Positions 1 through 8,862 of a stretch of 50,103 bases of DNA are shown here, in pieces. The stretch spans positions 1-50,103 of the forward strand of contig JBHGBF010000005.1 of the NCBI GenBank assembly GCA_041946865.1, read 5' to 3'. Both the position numbers and the translations under genes were made by a program. The DNA comes from RPQK01 sp041946865. Lineage in GTDB: Bacteria; Acidobacteriota; UBA6911; RPQK01. Numbering within the stretch: position 1 is the first letter of the stretch; each line of letters begins with the position of its first letter. The notes below the pieces were generated by a model that searched no databases, had not been told where the DNA came from, and saw nothing but the letters and a program-made list of their open reading frames with translations.

Positions 1-56
1 CCGGACTCTGGAGAGTCCGGCCACGATAAAAGCCGCTTGAATTTTCGGGGATCGCG
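1..56. repeat. Palindromic repeat family A, edge copy
   Basis: Begins with the hairpin CCGGACTCTGGAGAGTCCGG. About 54 bases match, with one base of difference, the reverse complement of 26008-26062. The element is cut by the window edge, so its full length is unknown. It lies next to a family C repeat and downstream of the last gene of the glucan cluster. Confidence 0.85.
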
Positions 57-60
57 GGTA

Positions 61-84
61 CCCAAAAGGCGGAACTACAAACAG
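61..84 (-). repeat. Palindromic repeat family C, short copy
   Basis: Reads AAAAGGCGGAACTACAAACA, the reverse complement of the GTTTGTAGTTCCGCC core that recurs at 18912-18950, 22277-22415 and 43383-43450. Only one arm is recognisable here. Confidence 0.6.
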
Positions 85-192
85 AAACCGCCGGTCTCCG
101 TCATCGAGCACGCAACTTGGATACCCCAGATTAGCGCTTATGGGGAATCGACGGCCGGGGGCACGCAGGCGACAAGGCTCGGCCCCCGGCCG

Positions 193-1380
193 TCAGTCGC
201 TCCGGCGTATCGCCACGATCGTCATATCGTCGCGCAGCTCATTGCCTTGCATGAACTGGCAGATTTCTTCGTACACGCTGCGAACGAGCCCGGTCAGGCT
301 TCCCTGCTGATGGCGTACGACACAGGCGGCGAAACGTTCGTCGCCAAAGGGCTCTCCTTCGGCGTTTTCGGATTCGGTGCAGCCATCGCTGGCCACTACG
401 AGCAGCTCTCCGGGCTCGAGCGCAACCCGCATCTCGTGATAGTCACCTTCTTCAAAGAGCCCGAGAGGGATGCCGGGCAGCTCGAGGCGTTTGACGACGG
501 TGCGGCCGTCCGGGTCGATCCCGACACAATACGGGTAGGGCAGGCCGCCGTTCGAGAACGTCAGGCAGCCGGTCTGGAGTTCCAAGCGGAGAAAGGCCAC
601 TGCGATGTAGCTCGCCTCACGCGTTCTTCCAATCAGGCTGGAATTCAGGAACGTCAGGGAATGCTTGGGAGATTTTGGTTCGGCGAGAAGGGTTCGCAAC
701 TGACCGCTGAAAACCGCGCCGTACAGGGCCGCGGGAACGGACTTTCCTGAGACGTCTCCGACCACGACCTGGAGCACCTGGGTATCAGGTGCGAAATGAA
801 AATCGTACAGGTCGCCCCCCACCTCCCAGGCTGGGTGATACTCTACGGCCATCTCGTATCCCGGCAGCTCAGGGCAGGAAGTGGGCAGGATGTACCGTTG
901 GATCTCGCGGGCAATTTCCAGCTCCCGGGCGAGGCGCTCGCGGCGGATCAGCTCCCGGCGGAACCGCTCGTTTTCCTGAACCAGGCGGTAAGTTTCCAGT
1001 CCCCGTTCGATGGTGACCAGCAGGTCCACCGGCTCCCACGGCTTGACCAGGTAGCGGAACACCTTGCAGGTGTTGATCGCGTCCATCAGCACTTCAGGAT
1101 CGGTATAGCCGGTCAGGATGACCCGGATGGCATGGGGATGAGTGACCAGGCTGTAGCGCAACAAATCCACACCGGTCATGTCCGGCATTCGCTGGTCAGT
1201 GACGATGACGGCAATCGCAGGATCGTGTTCCAGGTGACGGAGCGCCTCCCCCGCGCTCCTGGCGGCCAGCACCGGGTAGCGGCCTACCAGGGTACGGTAG
1301 AGTTTCTGAAGATTCGCAACCTCGTCGTCAACTACAAGAATCTTCGCTTCATGCTGATCATTCTCGTGGGTTGCGGGCAT
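193..1380 (-). CDS. Response regulator with PP2C (SpoIIE-type) phosphatase output
   Basis: Cytoplasmic two-part signalling protein of 395 residues. An N-terminal receiver (about 12-130) has KILVVDDE, the phospho-acceptor in VTDQRMPD and the lysine in YLVKPWE. A short helical linker (RRELIRRERLARELEIAREI) leads to a PP2C/RsbU-like domain with VGGDLYDF, VGDVSGKS, SNGGLPYPY, ASDGCTE and the final DDMTIVA metal motif. By family it would dephosphorylate a serine/threonine of an anti-sigma-antagonist type protein when the receiver is phosphorylated; no such partner or histidine kinase is adjacent. The frame stays open 45 codons upstream, but homology starts just after the ATG at 1380, which has GGGAGA immediately upstream, too close to be an ideal ribosome site. 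It is the last gene of the trehalose cluster, 238 bases after the SRPBCC gene, so it may be separately transcribed. Confidence 0.88.
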   Translation of the reverse strand: MPATHENDQHEAKILVVDDEVANLQKLYRTLVGRYPVLAARSAGEALRHLEHDPAIAVIVTDQRMPDMTGVDLLRYSLVTHPHAIRVILTGYTDPEVLMDAINTCKVFRYLVKPWEPVDLLVTIERGLETYRLVQENERFRRELIRRERLARELEIAREIQRYILPTSCPELPGYEMAVEYHPAWEVGGDLYDFHFAPDTQVLQVVVGDVSGKSVPAALYGAVFSGQLRTLLAEPKSPKHSLTFLNSSLIGRTREASYIAVAFLRLELQTGCLTFSNGGLPYPYCVGIDPDGRTVVKRLELPGIPLGLFEEGDYHEMRVALEPGELLVVASDGCTESENAEGEPFGDERFAACVVRHQQGSLTGLVRSVYEEICQFMQGNELRDDMTIVAIRRSD

Positions 1381-1584
1381 TCTCCCGTAGTGTAGCCCAA
1401 TTGCATCAGCGTGGAAATGTCGCATGGGGGCCCCCCCGAGAGCACCGGGAGCACAGCAGGCCATCGGCGCTGCAGGCTGCGGGCGATTGTGACGCCAGTT
1501 CTTTCGTTTGTGCACGGTCTTTGAATGGTGCGCTGTTCGGGGAAAGCCCGCCTGAAGGCGAAATTACGAACGGACAGCGGAACA

Positions 1585-1608
1585 CCGCTCGCTCCGAGCG
1601 GCTTTTTC
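1585..1608 (+). terminator. Hairpin followed by T-run in the gap after the trehalose operon
   Basis: Stem CCGCTCG (1585-1591), loop CTC, stem CGAGCGG (1595-1601), followed by CTTTTTC. The T-run is on the plus strand, whereas both flanking genes are on the minus strand, where the hairpin would follow the SRPBCC stop at 1619. A degenerate family C repeat (about 1540-1580) is next to it. Function uncertain. Confidence 0.3.
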
Positions 1609-1618
1609 AGCACCGTTG

Positions 1619-2122
1619 TTACACGTTCGGCTCGCGGGGGCTGGGCGATTGGGTAAAGAGTTGCCGGAGAGCCTCCTCGCGAAAGCTGAAGATCTTCTCG
1701 AGGCGGGGGCGGACGAATAGAGACTCGACCAATGGCTCGAAAGGCCCGCCGCGCGAGCGGTACCGGACCCGATCGGTCACACGAGTGCCCGCGTTTTCGA
1801 CCTCGAACAGGTGCTCGTGGACCCAGAGCTTGTAAGGTCCCGCCAGTTGCGTGTCCTCAAAACGCCGAGGCGGCTCCCAGGCAGTGATCTTCGTTCTCCA
1901 GGTCAACAAGATGCCGAAGAGCCGGACCCGGTAGTCGAACCGGGCCCCCTGCTTCATCTCGACGGGCGAGGGTGTCAGGACCCGCAAATCGAGCCAGGGA
2001 GGAGTGACCAGGGGAAGGTTTTCCGCCCGGCTGAAGAAAGCGAAGAGATGACCGCGGCCTGCCGGCAGCCAAACGGTTCGTTCGAAGAGGTGCAAGGGCA
2101 TGTGAGAATTGACGAACCTCAC
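1619..2122 (-). CDS. SRPBCC (START-like) ligand-binding domain protein
   Basis: A 167-residue single-domain protein resembling the polyketide cyclase/dehydrase branch of the SRPBCC superfamily: HLFERTVWLPAGRGHLFAFF near the start, the PPWLDLRVLTPSP strand-turn region, a middle section WRTKITAWEPPRRFEDTQ, and a long C-terminal helix ending in FSFREEALRQLF. No signal peptide or membrane segment. A GTG start overlaps the treY stop as GTGA (2119-2122), which implies translational coupling; an ATG seven codons later (2101) is the alternative and also lacks a clear Shine-Dalgarno. The ligand is unknown. Its fixed place behind treY suggests a role tied to trehalose/glucan metabolism or stress, but that is inference. 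Confidence 0.75.
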   Translation of the reverse strand: MRFVNSHMPLHLFERTVWLPAGRGHLFAFFSRAENLPLVTPPWLDLRVLTPSPVEMKQGARFDYRVRLFGILLTWRTKITAWEPPRRFEDTQLAGPYKLWVHEHLFEVENAGTRVTDRVRYRSRGGPFEPLVESLFVRPRLEKIFSFREEALRQLFTQSPSPREPNV

Positions 2123-4971
2123 TCGCTTGCCAGGACTGCAACCGGCAGAGTCTGGAAAATCGCCGAGGCGCGCAGCACTGGGCTCATTCCGGTACCATTG
2201 GTCATGACTGTTTCGTCCGTCAGTATACTACGCCACCTGGCGGGAGCGTCGGCGGGCAGCCTGACAACCGTGTCTTTCCAGACCTCCGGACCAATGGGAA
2301 ACTGGCCGGGGTGCACCAGATTGGTCACCAACCGCGGAACGGCCCCCAGGACGTGGCGGGCTTGATCATGCCGCAGCGCGGCACACAGGAAATCCCGGCG
2401 CCTCCCGGAAGCCACGAGGCCCGTGTACGAGCCGCGCTCAAACAGATCCCGGTGAGCTCGCCGGAAGTTCAGAAAGCGGAAAGCTACAAACAGCTTGATC
2501 GCCCCGTCCCGCCATTGATTCAAAAACCTGGTCGCATCCTCGCCGGCAGGGGCCTTCGAGGCGGTCATCCGCTCGAGCAATTGTGTTCTCGACGCGAAGT
2601 CAACGGGCCGCCGGTTGTCTGGATCGACCATGGCCAGGTTCCAAAGCTCGCTTCCCTGGTAGAAGTCAGGCACCCCGGGCGAAATGATTTTCAGAACCAC
2701 CTGGGACAGGCCGTTCACGGCGCCGTAAAAGGCAATTTCGCGCTGGAAATCAAGGAAGTCTGCGAGGAAATGGTTGGATCTCGAGCGGGACAGGATTCTG
2801 GTCACGAAACTTTTCACCGCGCTCTCGTTCGCTTCGTTCGGACGGCGCCAGTTACTGTACGTCTGTGCCTCTCGCATGGCTTTTTCCACGTAGGCAAGGA
2901 CCCGATTCTTGAAATCGGGCACCTCGTTTTCCGCAAGCGGCCAGGAACCGAGGAGCGTCTGGTAGAGCATAATCTCCTGATTTTCGTCCGGAAGCACTTT
3001 TCCGTCGACTTCGGTCCGGAACTTCCCATTCCAGCGAGACCACTGGCCGACTCGGCGCGCCCAACTCTCCGGCATTTCCGAGAGGACATTAAGCCTGGCC
3101 CGCGCGTCTTCCCCACGCTTTGTGTCGTGAGTGGAGGTGGCGTTCAGGGTGTGGCGCCACTTCTCCAGGCGGTTTTGGTTGTAGTCGTGAAATTCGAGCG
3201 GGGAAACGGCGGCGTGCCCGGGATCACCGCCCACCTCGTTTAACGAAAGCAGGCAGTTATAGACGTACAGTGCCGTGTCCTCCACTCCCTTGGCTGCAAT
3301 GGGACCCGTCAACTGCTGCCAGCGCATCACGAATGAGAGCCATCGCTCCTTCTCTCGTTGAGTTACGCCGGGCGTGAAGTTCAGTGTAAGGACGCGCTTC
3401 ACGAACCGCTGAGCGGCGGCGCTGAGCGCCGGGTTTCTGGTCTTTACCTCGACAAAGGTCCGGTCGAGAACCTGCCTGTCCTCCTCGGAGAAATCCGAGG
3501 AGCGAATGTAAGTGCGGTAAACGGGCAGGCAAGCGATGACCTCGAGGAGCGCTCTTTCCAGTTCCCGCCGGGAAACGTCCCGGCCATACCGGTCCTGGTT
3601 GGCGATCCGGTTGAACTGATCTTCGAGCGACCGGAACTCGGAGTAAAACTTCCGCCCGACCACCAGCTTTTTCTTCTCGTATCGGACGTCCCTGAAAGAC
3701 TGCGACTGACCAGTGAAATCTGCATAAAAGTGTTCGAGCTTGCTCAGGCCATCGGGATCGACAAACACTCCGTTCAGAACATTCAGGTAATCGTACCCGG
3801 TCGTCCCGCAGGCGGCCAGATCCTCGCGCAAGGGTTCTTCTCCGATCAGGATCTTCTCGATAACAACGTAGAGGTCTGCGTGTGTCTGAGTCCGGTCATC
3901 GGAGGGATCCTGGCTGCAGGCCCGGTGGATCCGCTCGAGGTACTCGTGGGGATCGCGCAGCCCGTCGATGTGGTCAATTCGCAAGCCGGTGACGTTCCCT
4001 TCCCGCAGCAGATCGAAAACCAGGCGGTGGGTGGAACAGAAGACCTCCAACTGCTCTGTCCTGACGCTGATCAGGTCGCTGATGTTAAAGAAGCGCCGGT
4101 AATTGATGTTCTCGAGCGCGGTCCGCCAGAAGGTCAGCCGGTACCACTGGGAATTAAGCAGCCTGTCGAGCAGCTCGAAACTCTCCGGCTCTCCCTTGCG
4201 GCCGTTAAAAGTGGTGATGCTCTCATCGAGAAACGTCCTGACTTCAGGGTTGTTGGTATAGGCCTCCCAGAGGAGTCTGCGGATGACGTCCCGGCTCTCA
4301 CGGCTCTCTACTGAATCGCGCGCCACAGTGGTTGAAGAGCTGTTTTCCTTCCACCACTGCTCGATCGCAGACACGATTTCGGCAATCGCCGATTTGGCTT
4401 GCCCGGCTTTCAGCGTGTCGAGACGGTAAATGAGAATCTGGCGTGTGGTGTTCAGTTCCAGCGGAAGGCGCAGGTCGTAATAACCCATGGCAAAACCCTG
4501 TTCATCCAGAAAGAGGTTGAGCTTCTGACCTTCCAAGGCTTCGGCGTAAGCGGTGCGAAGGATGGGAAGGACAACTTTGTTGTCTGCGATCCCGGAGGCA
4601 GGGGTCCAGTCGATGTCGAAATATGCGGCATGGGGTGACCGGTGGCCGTTCTCCAGGATGTCATACCACCACGGGTTGTCGAGGCTGACCGCCATGTGAT
4701 TGGGGACAATATCGAGCAGCAGCCCCATCCCTCGTGAACGGATCTCATCAACCAGCGCATCAAACCCTCCCGCCCCTCCGAGCTCCGGGTTGATGGATGT
4801 AGGGTCGACGACGTCATAGCCGTGAGTGCTGCCCCGCCGGGCCCGGAAAATGGGCGAGCTGTAAACATCTGAGACGCCGAGCCTTTGCAGATACCCCAGC
4901 AGTTTCCGGGCATCCTCGAAGCGAAAGTCTTTATGGAACTGCAGCCGGTATGTAGCAGCCGGCACTAACAT
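2119..4971 (-). CDS. treY: Maltooligosyl trehalose synthase
   Basis: GH13 intramolecular transglucosylase of 950 residues that converts the reducing-end alpha-1,4 bond of malto-oligosaccharides to alpha-1,1, making maltooligosyl trehalose for TreZ. Evidence: the TreY-typical start TYRLQFHKDFRFEDARKLL, YDVVDPTSINPELGG, DIVPNHMA, the nucleophile region GLRIDHIDGLRDP, VIEKILIGEE as acid/base region, and TSTHDTKRGEDARAR, which is diagnostic of TreY. Length is in the upper part of the family range. The ATG at 4971 lies 10 bases after the treZ stop, so the two are co-transcribed; its own stop overlaps the SRPBCC start. The enzyme acts in the cytoplasm on the free ends of linear glucan. Confidence 0.97.
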   Translation of the reverse strand: MLVPAATYRLQFHKDFRFEDARKLLGYLQRLGVSDVYSSPIFRARRGSTHGYDVVDPTSINPELGGAGGFDALVDEIRSRGMGLLLDIVPNHMAVSLDNPWWYDILENGHRSPHAAYFDIDWTPASGIADNKVVLPILRTAYAEALEGQKLNLFLDEQGFAMGYYDLRLPLELNTTRQILIYRLDTLKAGQAKSAIAEIVSAIEQWWKENSSSTTVARDSVESRESRDVIRRLLWEAYTNNPEVRTFLDESITTFNGRKGEPESFELLDRLLNSQWYRLTFWRTALENINYRRFFNISDLISVRTEQLEVFCSTHRLVFDLLREGNVTGLRIDHIDGLRDPHEYLERIHRACSQDPSDDRTQTHADLYVVIEKILIGEEPLREDLAACGTTGYDYLNVLNGVFVDPDGLSKLEHFYADFTGQSQSFRDVRYEKKKLVVGRKFYSEFRSLEDQFNRIANQDRYGRDVSRRELERALLEVIACLPVYRTYIRSSDFSEEDRQVLDRTFVEVKTRNPALSAAAQRFVKRVLTLNFTPGVTQREKERWLSFVMRWQQLTGPIAAKGVEDTALYVYNCLLSLNEVGGDPGHAAVSPLEFHDYNQNRLEKWRHTLNATSTHDTKRGEDARARLNVLSEMPESWARRVGQWSRWNGKFRTEVDGKVLPDENQEIMLYQTLLGSWPLAENEVPDFKNRVLAYVEKAMREAQTYSNWRRPNEANESAVKSFVTRILSRSRSNHFLADFLDFQREIAFYGAVNGLSQVVLKIISPGVPDFYQGSELWNLAMVDPDNRRPVDFASRTQLLERMTASKAPAGEDATRFLNQWRDGAIKLFVAFRFLNFRRAHRDLFERGSYTGLVASGRRRDFLCAALRHDQARHVLGAVPRLVTNLVHPGQFPIGPEVWKDTVVRLPADAPARWRSILTDETVMTNGTGMSPVLRASAIFQTLPVAVLASE

Positions 4972-4981
4972 GGTTCACCCC

Positions 4982-6871
4982 TTACTCATTCCGCCGCCAG
5001 GAGACCGAGAAAACCGAGGGCAATGGGCGCGAGAAAAGCAATACGCTGGTCGCCCCCATTCGGAGCTCAAGCTCTCCGCTCGACTGAATGGTGTCGGGGA
5101 CCTGGCTCCCCGGCCCATTCCAGCGGGCGTCCGCTGAATCCAGCTCCTTTTTCCAGCGTCCGGTCAACGACAGTTGCAGCGCACGCGCGGCAGGACCGAA
5201 GTGCAGGATCAAGGCGGTCTCCTGATGGTCTTCGACCCTTCGGATGACAACCGCGTCCCGCGCCTCATGGACCTGCACATCCTGTTTCTTGTTGCTCAGT
5301 TTCGACAGACTCCGGCAGCTCTTGCGCAGCCTGATAAGCTGGCGGTAGAACTCGCAGAGGACCTTGTGATGGCCATTCTCCCGCAACGCATGGTTCAGTT
5401 TGGCGCGGCGGAAGGTCTCCTCTGCCATCGGGTCGGGAATTTCACCCTGCCACTCGAAGTCGGCGAACTCCTCGCGGCGCCCTTCGCGAACCGCCTCGAT
5501 TAATCGCTCATCTCCATAGCTGACGAAAAACGTAAACGGTGCGGGATCGGCATATTCTTCGCCCATAAAGAGCAGGGGGACGTACGGTGACAGCAGGACA
5601 CAGGCAGCAGCGAGCTTCAATGCCTCAAACGATATCAGGTCGCTCAGTCGTTCTCCCAGCGCCCGGTTTCCGACCTGGTCATGATTCTGTGAGAACACCA
5701 CAAAGCGCCGTGCGGGAATCTCAGCAGAACTGACGCCGTGACGCCGGCGGCGATACGTGGAGTATTCGCCGGAGTAGACAAAACCTTGCCTCCAGGCACG
5801 GACCAGGTCGGGCAGCCCTTTGTAGTCGACATAGTAGCCGCGCTGCTCGCCAGTGAGGGCCGTGTGCAGGGCATGATGAAAGCTGTCATTCCATACCGCA
5901 TCCATGCCGTATCCCCCCCGGTACCGGGGCTGCACGGTTTTCGCGTCGCTGCGGTCACATTCGGCGATCAGGTAAATCCTCCGGTTCAGTTCTTCGGCGC
6001 ACTGATGGACTGCATCACAAAGCTCCGCCAGGAAAGGTTGAACCGAGAAGTCGAGAATAGCGTGAATGGCGTCGAGGCGCAGCGCGTCGATGTGAAACTC
6101 GGTGACCCATCGGAGGGCGTTTTCGACCCAGAACCGGCGCACCTCATCGGACAAGGGGCCGTCAAAGTTGACTCCCGAGCCCCACGGTGTCGCGTAGCGC
6201 GAGGTGAAATAAGGGCCAAACTCCGCCGCATAGTTCCCTTCGGGTCCCAGGTGGTTGTAGACGACATCCAGGACCACCGCGAGGCTCCGCTGATGGCACT
6301 CGTCAACCAGACGCTTCAGCCCGTGGATCCCGCCGTACGAGCCCTGGACTGCATACGGATACACACCGTCGTAGCCCCAGTTGCGGCTGCCGGCAAACTG
6401 GGCCACAGGCATCAGCTCGACCGCGGTGATGCCCAGTTCCCTCAGCCGATCCAGCTGAGCAATCATCGCTTCAAACGTCCCCGCTTCGGTAAAAGTCCCG
6501 ACATGCACTTCGTACAGGATGTAGTGCTCGAGCAGCAGGCCGTCCCATAGCTGATCGTGCCACTCGAACGCCTCCTGAACGACTTCGGAGGGACCATGCA
6601 CCCCTTCCGGCTGTGATCGGGACGCAGGGTCGGGTCTTCGTTGGCGGCCCGAAAGGCGGTAGAAGTAGCGGGTTCCCGGACCAAGGTCCGGGACCACAGC
6701 CAGGTAGTAACCGGCCTCGAGGCGCTGCATTTCAATCTGGCGCTCTGCGGGGGCGACGATATCGACAAAGACCCGGTCATGATCAGGGGCCCAAACCAGG
6801 AAGCGACACCCGGCGTCGGGCGCCCAGGTCCCCCCCAAGGGAAAATCCAGATGCCTCAAACCCAAAGACAA
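4982..6871 (-). CDS. treZ: Malto-oligosyltrehalose trehalohydrolase
   Basis: GH13 hydrolase (629 residues) that releases trehalose from maltooligosyl trehalose. An N-terminal CBM48-like beta domain (GTWAPDAGCRFLVWAPDHDRV) precedes the barrel with DVVYNHLGPEGNY, the nucleophile in DALRLDAIHAI, the acid in LIAECDRSD and the transition-state aspartate in FSQNHDQVGNR; the CDRSD and HDQVGNR forms are characteristic of TreZ. The start is a TTG two bases after the glgB stop; the end of glgB supplies a good ribosome site (GAGGGG, five-base spacer), and no ATG occurs before the conserved N-terminus. Coupled to glgB upstream and treY downstream. Confidence 0.96.
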   Translation of the reverse strand: MSLGLRHLDFPLGGTWAPDAGCRFLVWAPDHDRVFVDIVAPAERQIEMQRLEAGYYLAVVPDLGPGTRYFYRLSGRQRRPDPASRSQPEGVHGPSEVVQEAFEWHDQLWDGLLLEHYILYEVHVGTFTEAGTFEAMIAQLDRLRELGITAVELMPVAQFAGSRNWGYDGVYPYAVQGSYGGIHGLKRLVDECHQRSLAVVLDVVYNHLGPEGNYAAEFGPYFTSRYATPWGSGVNFDGPLSDEVRRFWVENALRWVTEFHIDALRLDAIHAILDFSVQPFLAELCDAVHQCAEELNRRIYLIAECDRSDAKTVQPRYRGGYGMDAVWNDSFHHALHTALTGEQRGYYVDYKGLPDLVRAWRQGFVYSGEYSTYRRRRHGVSSAEIPARRFVVFSQNHDQVGNRALGERLSDLISFEALKLAAACVLLSPYVPLLFMGEEYADPAPFTFFVSYGDERLIEAVREGRREEFADFEWQGEIPDPMAEETFRRAKLNHALRENGHHKVLCEFYRQLIRLRKSCRSLSKLSNKKQDVQVHEARDAVVIRRVEDHQETALILHFGPAARALQLSLTGRWKKELDSADARWNGPGSQVPDTIQSSGELELRMGATSVLLFSRPLPSVFSVSWRRNE

Positions 6872-6873
6872 CG

Positions 6874-8790
6874 CTACCCCTCACTCTTCAGCAGGATCGT
6901 CCCCAGCGGCGGGACGGTCAGGTTTACCGTATGAGAGCGGCCGTGCGAGTAAATCGGGGCGGCCTCGACCCCTCCCAGGTTTCCGTGGCCGCTGCCGCCG
7001 TAACAGGCGGCATCGCTGTTCAGGATTTCCCGCCAGAAGCCTCCTTGCGGGACTCCCAGCTGATAGTTGAAACGCGGGATCGGCGTGAAGTTACAGACAA
7101 CCAGGATCAGATCCTGATTCGACCGGGCTCGCCGGATGAAGCTCACGATGCTCGATTCGGTGTCGCAGCAGTCCACCCATTCAAATCCAGTATCCTCAAA
7201 ATCAATCTCGTGCAGGGCCCGTTCCCGGCGGTAGACCTGATTCAGGTCACGCACCCAATCCTGCAGCTGCTGATGCCGCGGCGACTCCAGCAAATGCCAT
7301 TCCAGGCTTGCGTCATGGACCCATTCTCTCCACTGGCCGAACTCCCCGCCCATGAACAGCAGCTTTTTGGCGGCGTGGCCGTACATGTAGCCGAAGAGAG
7401 TCCTCAAATTCGCGAACTTCTGCCAGTCATCGCCGGGCATCTGGTTCAGCAGCGATCTCTTCCCGTAAACCACCTCGTCATGGGACAGAGGCAGGATGAA
7501 GTTCTCGTGAAAGGCATAAAGCATCCGAAAGGTCAGCTTGTTGTGGTGGTACTTTCGGAAGATCGGATCCTGGCGCATGTACTCGAGCGTGTCGTGCATC
7601 CAGCCCATATCCCATTTGTAGCCAAACCCCAGCCCGCCCACGTACGGAGGCCTCGAAACCAGCGGCCAGGCCGTTGACTCCTCAGCAACGGTCTGGACAT
7701 CAGGATGGCGGCGGCAGACCTCCTCGTTGAGCCGGCGCAGAAAGGAAATAGCAGCCAGGTTCTCTCTCCCGCCATGCTCATTCGGGACCCAGTCGCCCGC
7801 CTCCCGGCCGTAGTCCAGGTAGAGCATTGACGCGACTGCATCGACGCGCAGACCATCTGCGTGATAGCGATCGAGCCAGTAAAGGGCGCTGCTGAGCAGG
7901 AAGCTCCGCACTTCGGGGCGCGCATAATTGAAGACGTGACTGTTCCACTCGGGATGAATCCTCTGGCGAGGGTCAGCATGTTCGTAAAGGTGCGTGCCGT
8001 CGAAAAAGGCAAGGCCGTGCTCGTCGTTGGGGAAATGCGACGGTACCCAGTCGAGAATCACGCCGATCTCGTTCTGGTGCAGGACATCGACGAGGCACAT
8101 GAAATCCTGTGGAATACCGTAACGGCGCGTGGGAGCGAAGTATCCGGTTGTCTGGTATCCCCATGAACCGTAGAACGGATGCTCCATAAGGGGCAGAAAT
8201 TCGACGTGGGTGAAACCGAGGCGACGCGCGTATTCGGCCAGTTTCGGCGCAATTTCCCGGTAGGTCAGCCACCGGTTGTCTTCCTCGGGAACTCGCATCC
8301 ATGAGCCGAGATGGACCTCGTAGATGGACATCGGGGCATCAAAAGCCTGGCGGCGGGCGCGGCTTTCCATCCAGGCCGCGTCATTCCACTGGTAGTCCAG
8401 ATCCCACACAACCGAGCCGGTCTTTGGCGGCGCCTCCGCCCGAAAGGCGAAGGGATCCGCCTTGTCGACCCGGTATCCGCCGTGTCGCGACACGATGTGG
8501 TACTTGTAGACGGCGCCTTTGCCGATACCGGCGACGAAACCCTCCCAGATCCCGGCCTGTCCTCTCGGACTGAGCTGATGGGATGCTTTAGACCAGCCGT
8601 TGAAATCGCCGATCACCGAGACCTTCTCGGCATTGGGCGCCCAGACGGCAAACGAGACCCCCGGCCGGCCTTCGAATTCCACCAGGTGCGAGCCGAGTTT
8701 CTCGTAAAGCTGGAGGTGAGTTCCTTCGTTAAAGTAATGAAGGTCGTCGTCAGTCAAAAGCGAGCTTCGATGAATGATAGTCGTAGACAT
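6874..8790 (-). CDS. glgB: 1,4-alpha-glucan branching enzyme
   Basis: GH13 transglycosylase (638 residues) that moves alpha-1,4 segments onto C6 to make alpha-1,6 branches. A CBM48 domain near residues 30-120 (VSFAVWAPNAEKVSVIGDFN) is followed by the barrel with HFEFLPLMEHPF-like text (VEFLPLMEHPFYGSWGYQ), DWVPSHFPND, nucleophile DGLRVDAVASMLYLDYGR, acid/base TVAEESTAWP and LSHDEVVYGKRSLL. It lacks the extra N-terminal N1 domain of longer GlgB proteins, as is usual for GlgE-linked copies. ATG at 8790 with GGAAGG upstream. It sits 72 bases after treS-mak and would branch the linear glucan made by GlgE. Confidence 0.97.
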   Translation of the reverse strand: MSTTIIHRSSLLTDDDLHYFNEGTHLQLYEKLGSHLVEFEGRPGVSFAVWAPNAEKVSVIGDFNGWSKASHQLSPRGQAGIWEGFVAGIGKGAVYKYHIVSRHGGYRVDKADPFAFRAEAPPKTGSVVWDLDYQWNDAAWMESRARRQAFDAPMSIYEVHLGSWMRVPEEDNRWLTYREIAPKLAEYARRLGFTHVEFLPLMEHPFYGSWGYQTTGYFAPTRRYGIPQDFMCLVDVLHQNEIGVILDWVPSHFPNDEHGLAFFDGTHLYEHADPRQRIHPEWNSHVFNYARPEVRSFLLSSALYWLDRYHADGLRVDAVASMLYLDYGREAGDWVPNEHGGRENLAAISFLRRLNEEVCRRHPDVQTVAEESTAWPLVSRPPYVGGLGFGYKWDMGWMHDTLEYMRQDPIFRKYHHNKLTFRMLYAFHENFILPLSHDEVVYGKRSLLNQMPGDDWQKFANLRTLFGYMYGHAAKKLLFMGGEFGQWREWVHDASLEWHLLESPRHQQLQDWVRDLNQVYRRERALHEIDFEDTGFEWVDCCDTESSIVSFIRRARSNQDLILVVCNFTPIPRFNYQLGVPQGGFWREILNSDAACYGGSGHGNLGGVEAAPIYSHGRSHTVNLTVPPLGTILLKSEG

Positions 8791-8821
8791 AAACCCTTCC
8801 GGATAATAGAAGTGCGACTAG

Positions 8822-8837
8822 CACGAATCGGTTCGTG
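8822..8837. other. Hairpin in the treS-glgB gap
   Basis: CACGAA (8822-8827) and TTCGTG (8832-8837) form a six-pair stem with a four-base loop in the 72-base gap between treS-mak and glgB. There is no T-run after it, so a processing or attenuation site is more likely than a terminator. A GGGGCCCC palindrome (8856-8863) abuts the treS stop codon. Confidence 0.35.
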
Positions 8838-8862
8838 TTATTCGCGTGATCTGTCGGGGCCC

